Program-made: the position numbers and the translations under genes
Source: Saprospiraceae bacterium
GTDB taxonomy: Bacteria; Bacteroidota; Bacteroidia; Chitinophagales; Saprospiraceae
Assembly: GCA_021604865.1 (NCBI GenBank)
Contig: BQJU01000063.1
Span: 1-42,845, forward strand
Length of the DNA: 42,845 nucleotides
Reading direction: 5' to 3'
Shown: one piece after another, positions 42,837-42,845 of the stretch
Layout of the letters: every line of letters starts with the position of its first letter
Numbering within the stretch: position 1 is the stretch's first letter
Notes under the pieces: generated by a model
Database searches by the model: none
What the model was told of the DNA's origin: nothing
The model's input: the letters and a program-made list of their open reading frames with translations, nothing else

Positions 42837-42845
42837 GGGTTTGGG

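Overview
This window looks like chromosomal DNA of a marine-type Bacteroidota, probably of the Saprospiria/Lewinella kind. That placement is an inference from gene content. The signs are: a PorP/SprF protein next to a PorE-like OmpA protein (type IX secretion, T9SS); secreted proteins with T9SS type A and type B C-terminal sorting domains; a six-gene Na+-translocating NADH:quinone reductase (nqrABCDEF) operon; a PadR-linked permease with a prefix domain; and promoter boxes of the Bacteroidota form TAnnTTTG. I saw no rRNA, tRNA, CRISPR array, prophage or complete insertion sequence.

Layout. 1-476 is non-coding, with a dispersed repeat and a possible gene tail. 477-926 is a GNAT acetyltransferase. 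1031-5104 (minus) holds a large Asp-box beta-propeller protein and a LolA-like protein. 5105-5846 holds a GC-rich island, a 34-codon remnant of a secreted-protein gene and the nqr terminator. 5847-12407 (minus) is nqrA-F, with an unusual membrane-anchored NqrA. 12605-13246 is pnuC. 13377-16084 (plus) is a MoxR-type ATPase overlapping an atypical pyruvate kinase. 16346-20097 (minus) is the PorE-like/PorP pair, with a DUF1573 domain fused to the PorE-like protein. 20257-23585 (minus) holds a family 9 glycosyltransferase, a lipoprotein and a PhoD-type phosphatase. 23843-24271 is a broken cytochrome-c peroxidase gene. 24335-26480 (minus) holds a DUF6159-like membrane protein and a secreted endonuclease I.

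26753-28344 (plus) is an Ada-like DNA repair/regulator gene and an alpha/beta hydrolase. 28345-28938 is a repeat-rich gap. 28939-31487 holds a secreted sugar isomerase-like protein, a PD40 lipoprotein and a TIGR02117-like protein. 31716-33872 is a SprB-repeat protein with a type B sorting domain. 33984-34904 is a decayed DUF433/DUF5615 toxin-antitoxin locus whose toxin remnant is joined in frame to an unrelated conserved gene. 34915-37896 (minus) is a PadR regulator and an FtsX-type permease. 37983-38822 (minus) is a KilA-N gene interrupted by one amber codon. 38987-42836 holds an acyl-CoA dehydrogenase-like protein, an orphan histidine kinase and a GH18-like secreted protein.

The main themes are respiration (Na+-NQR), the cell envelope and protein export (T9SS and its cargo), and a clear history of small deletions and repeat insertions. 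I found no large, clearly new multi-gene system. The best leads are the NqrA membrane anchor, the PorE-DUF1573 fusion, the MoxR/pyruvate-kinase pair, the toxin remnant/unknown-gene fusion, and a family of palindromic intergenic repeats built on a TTTGGAGGCCAA core.
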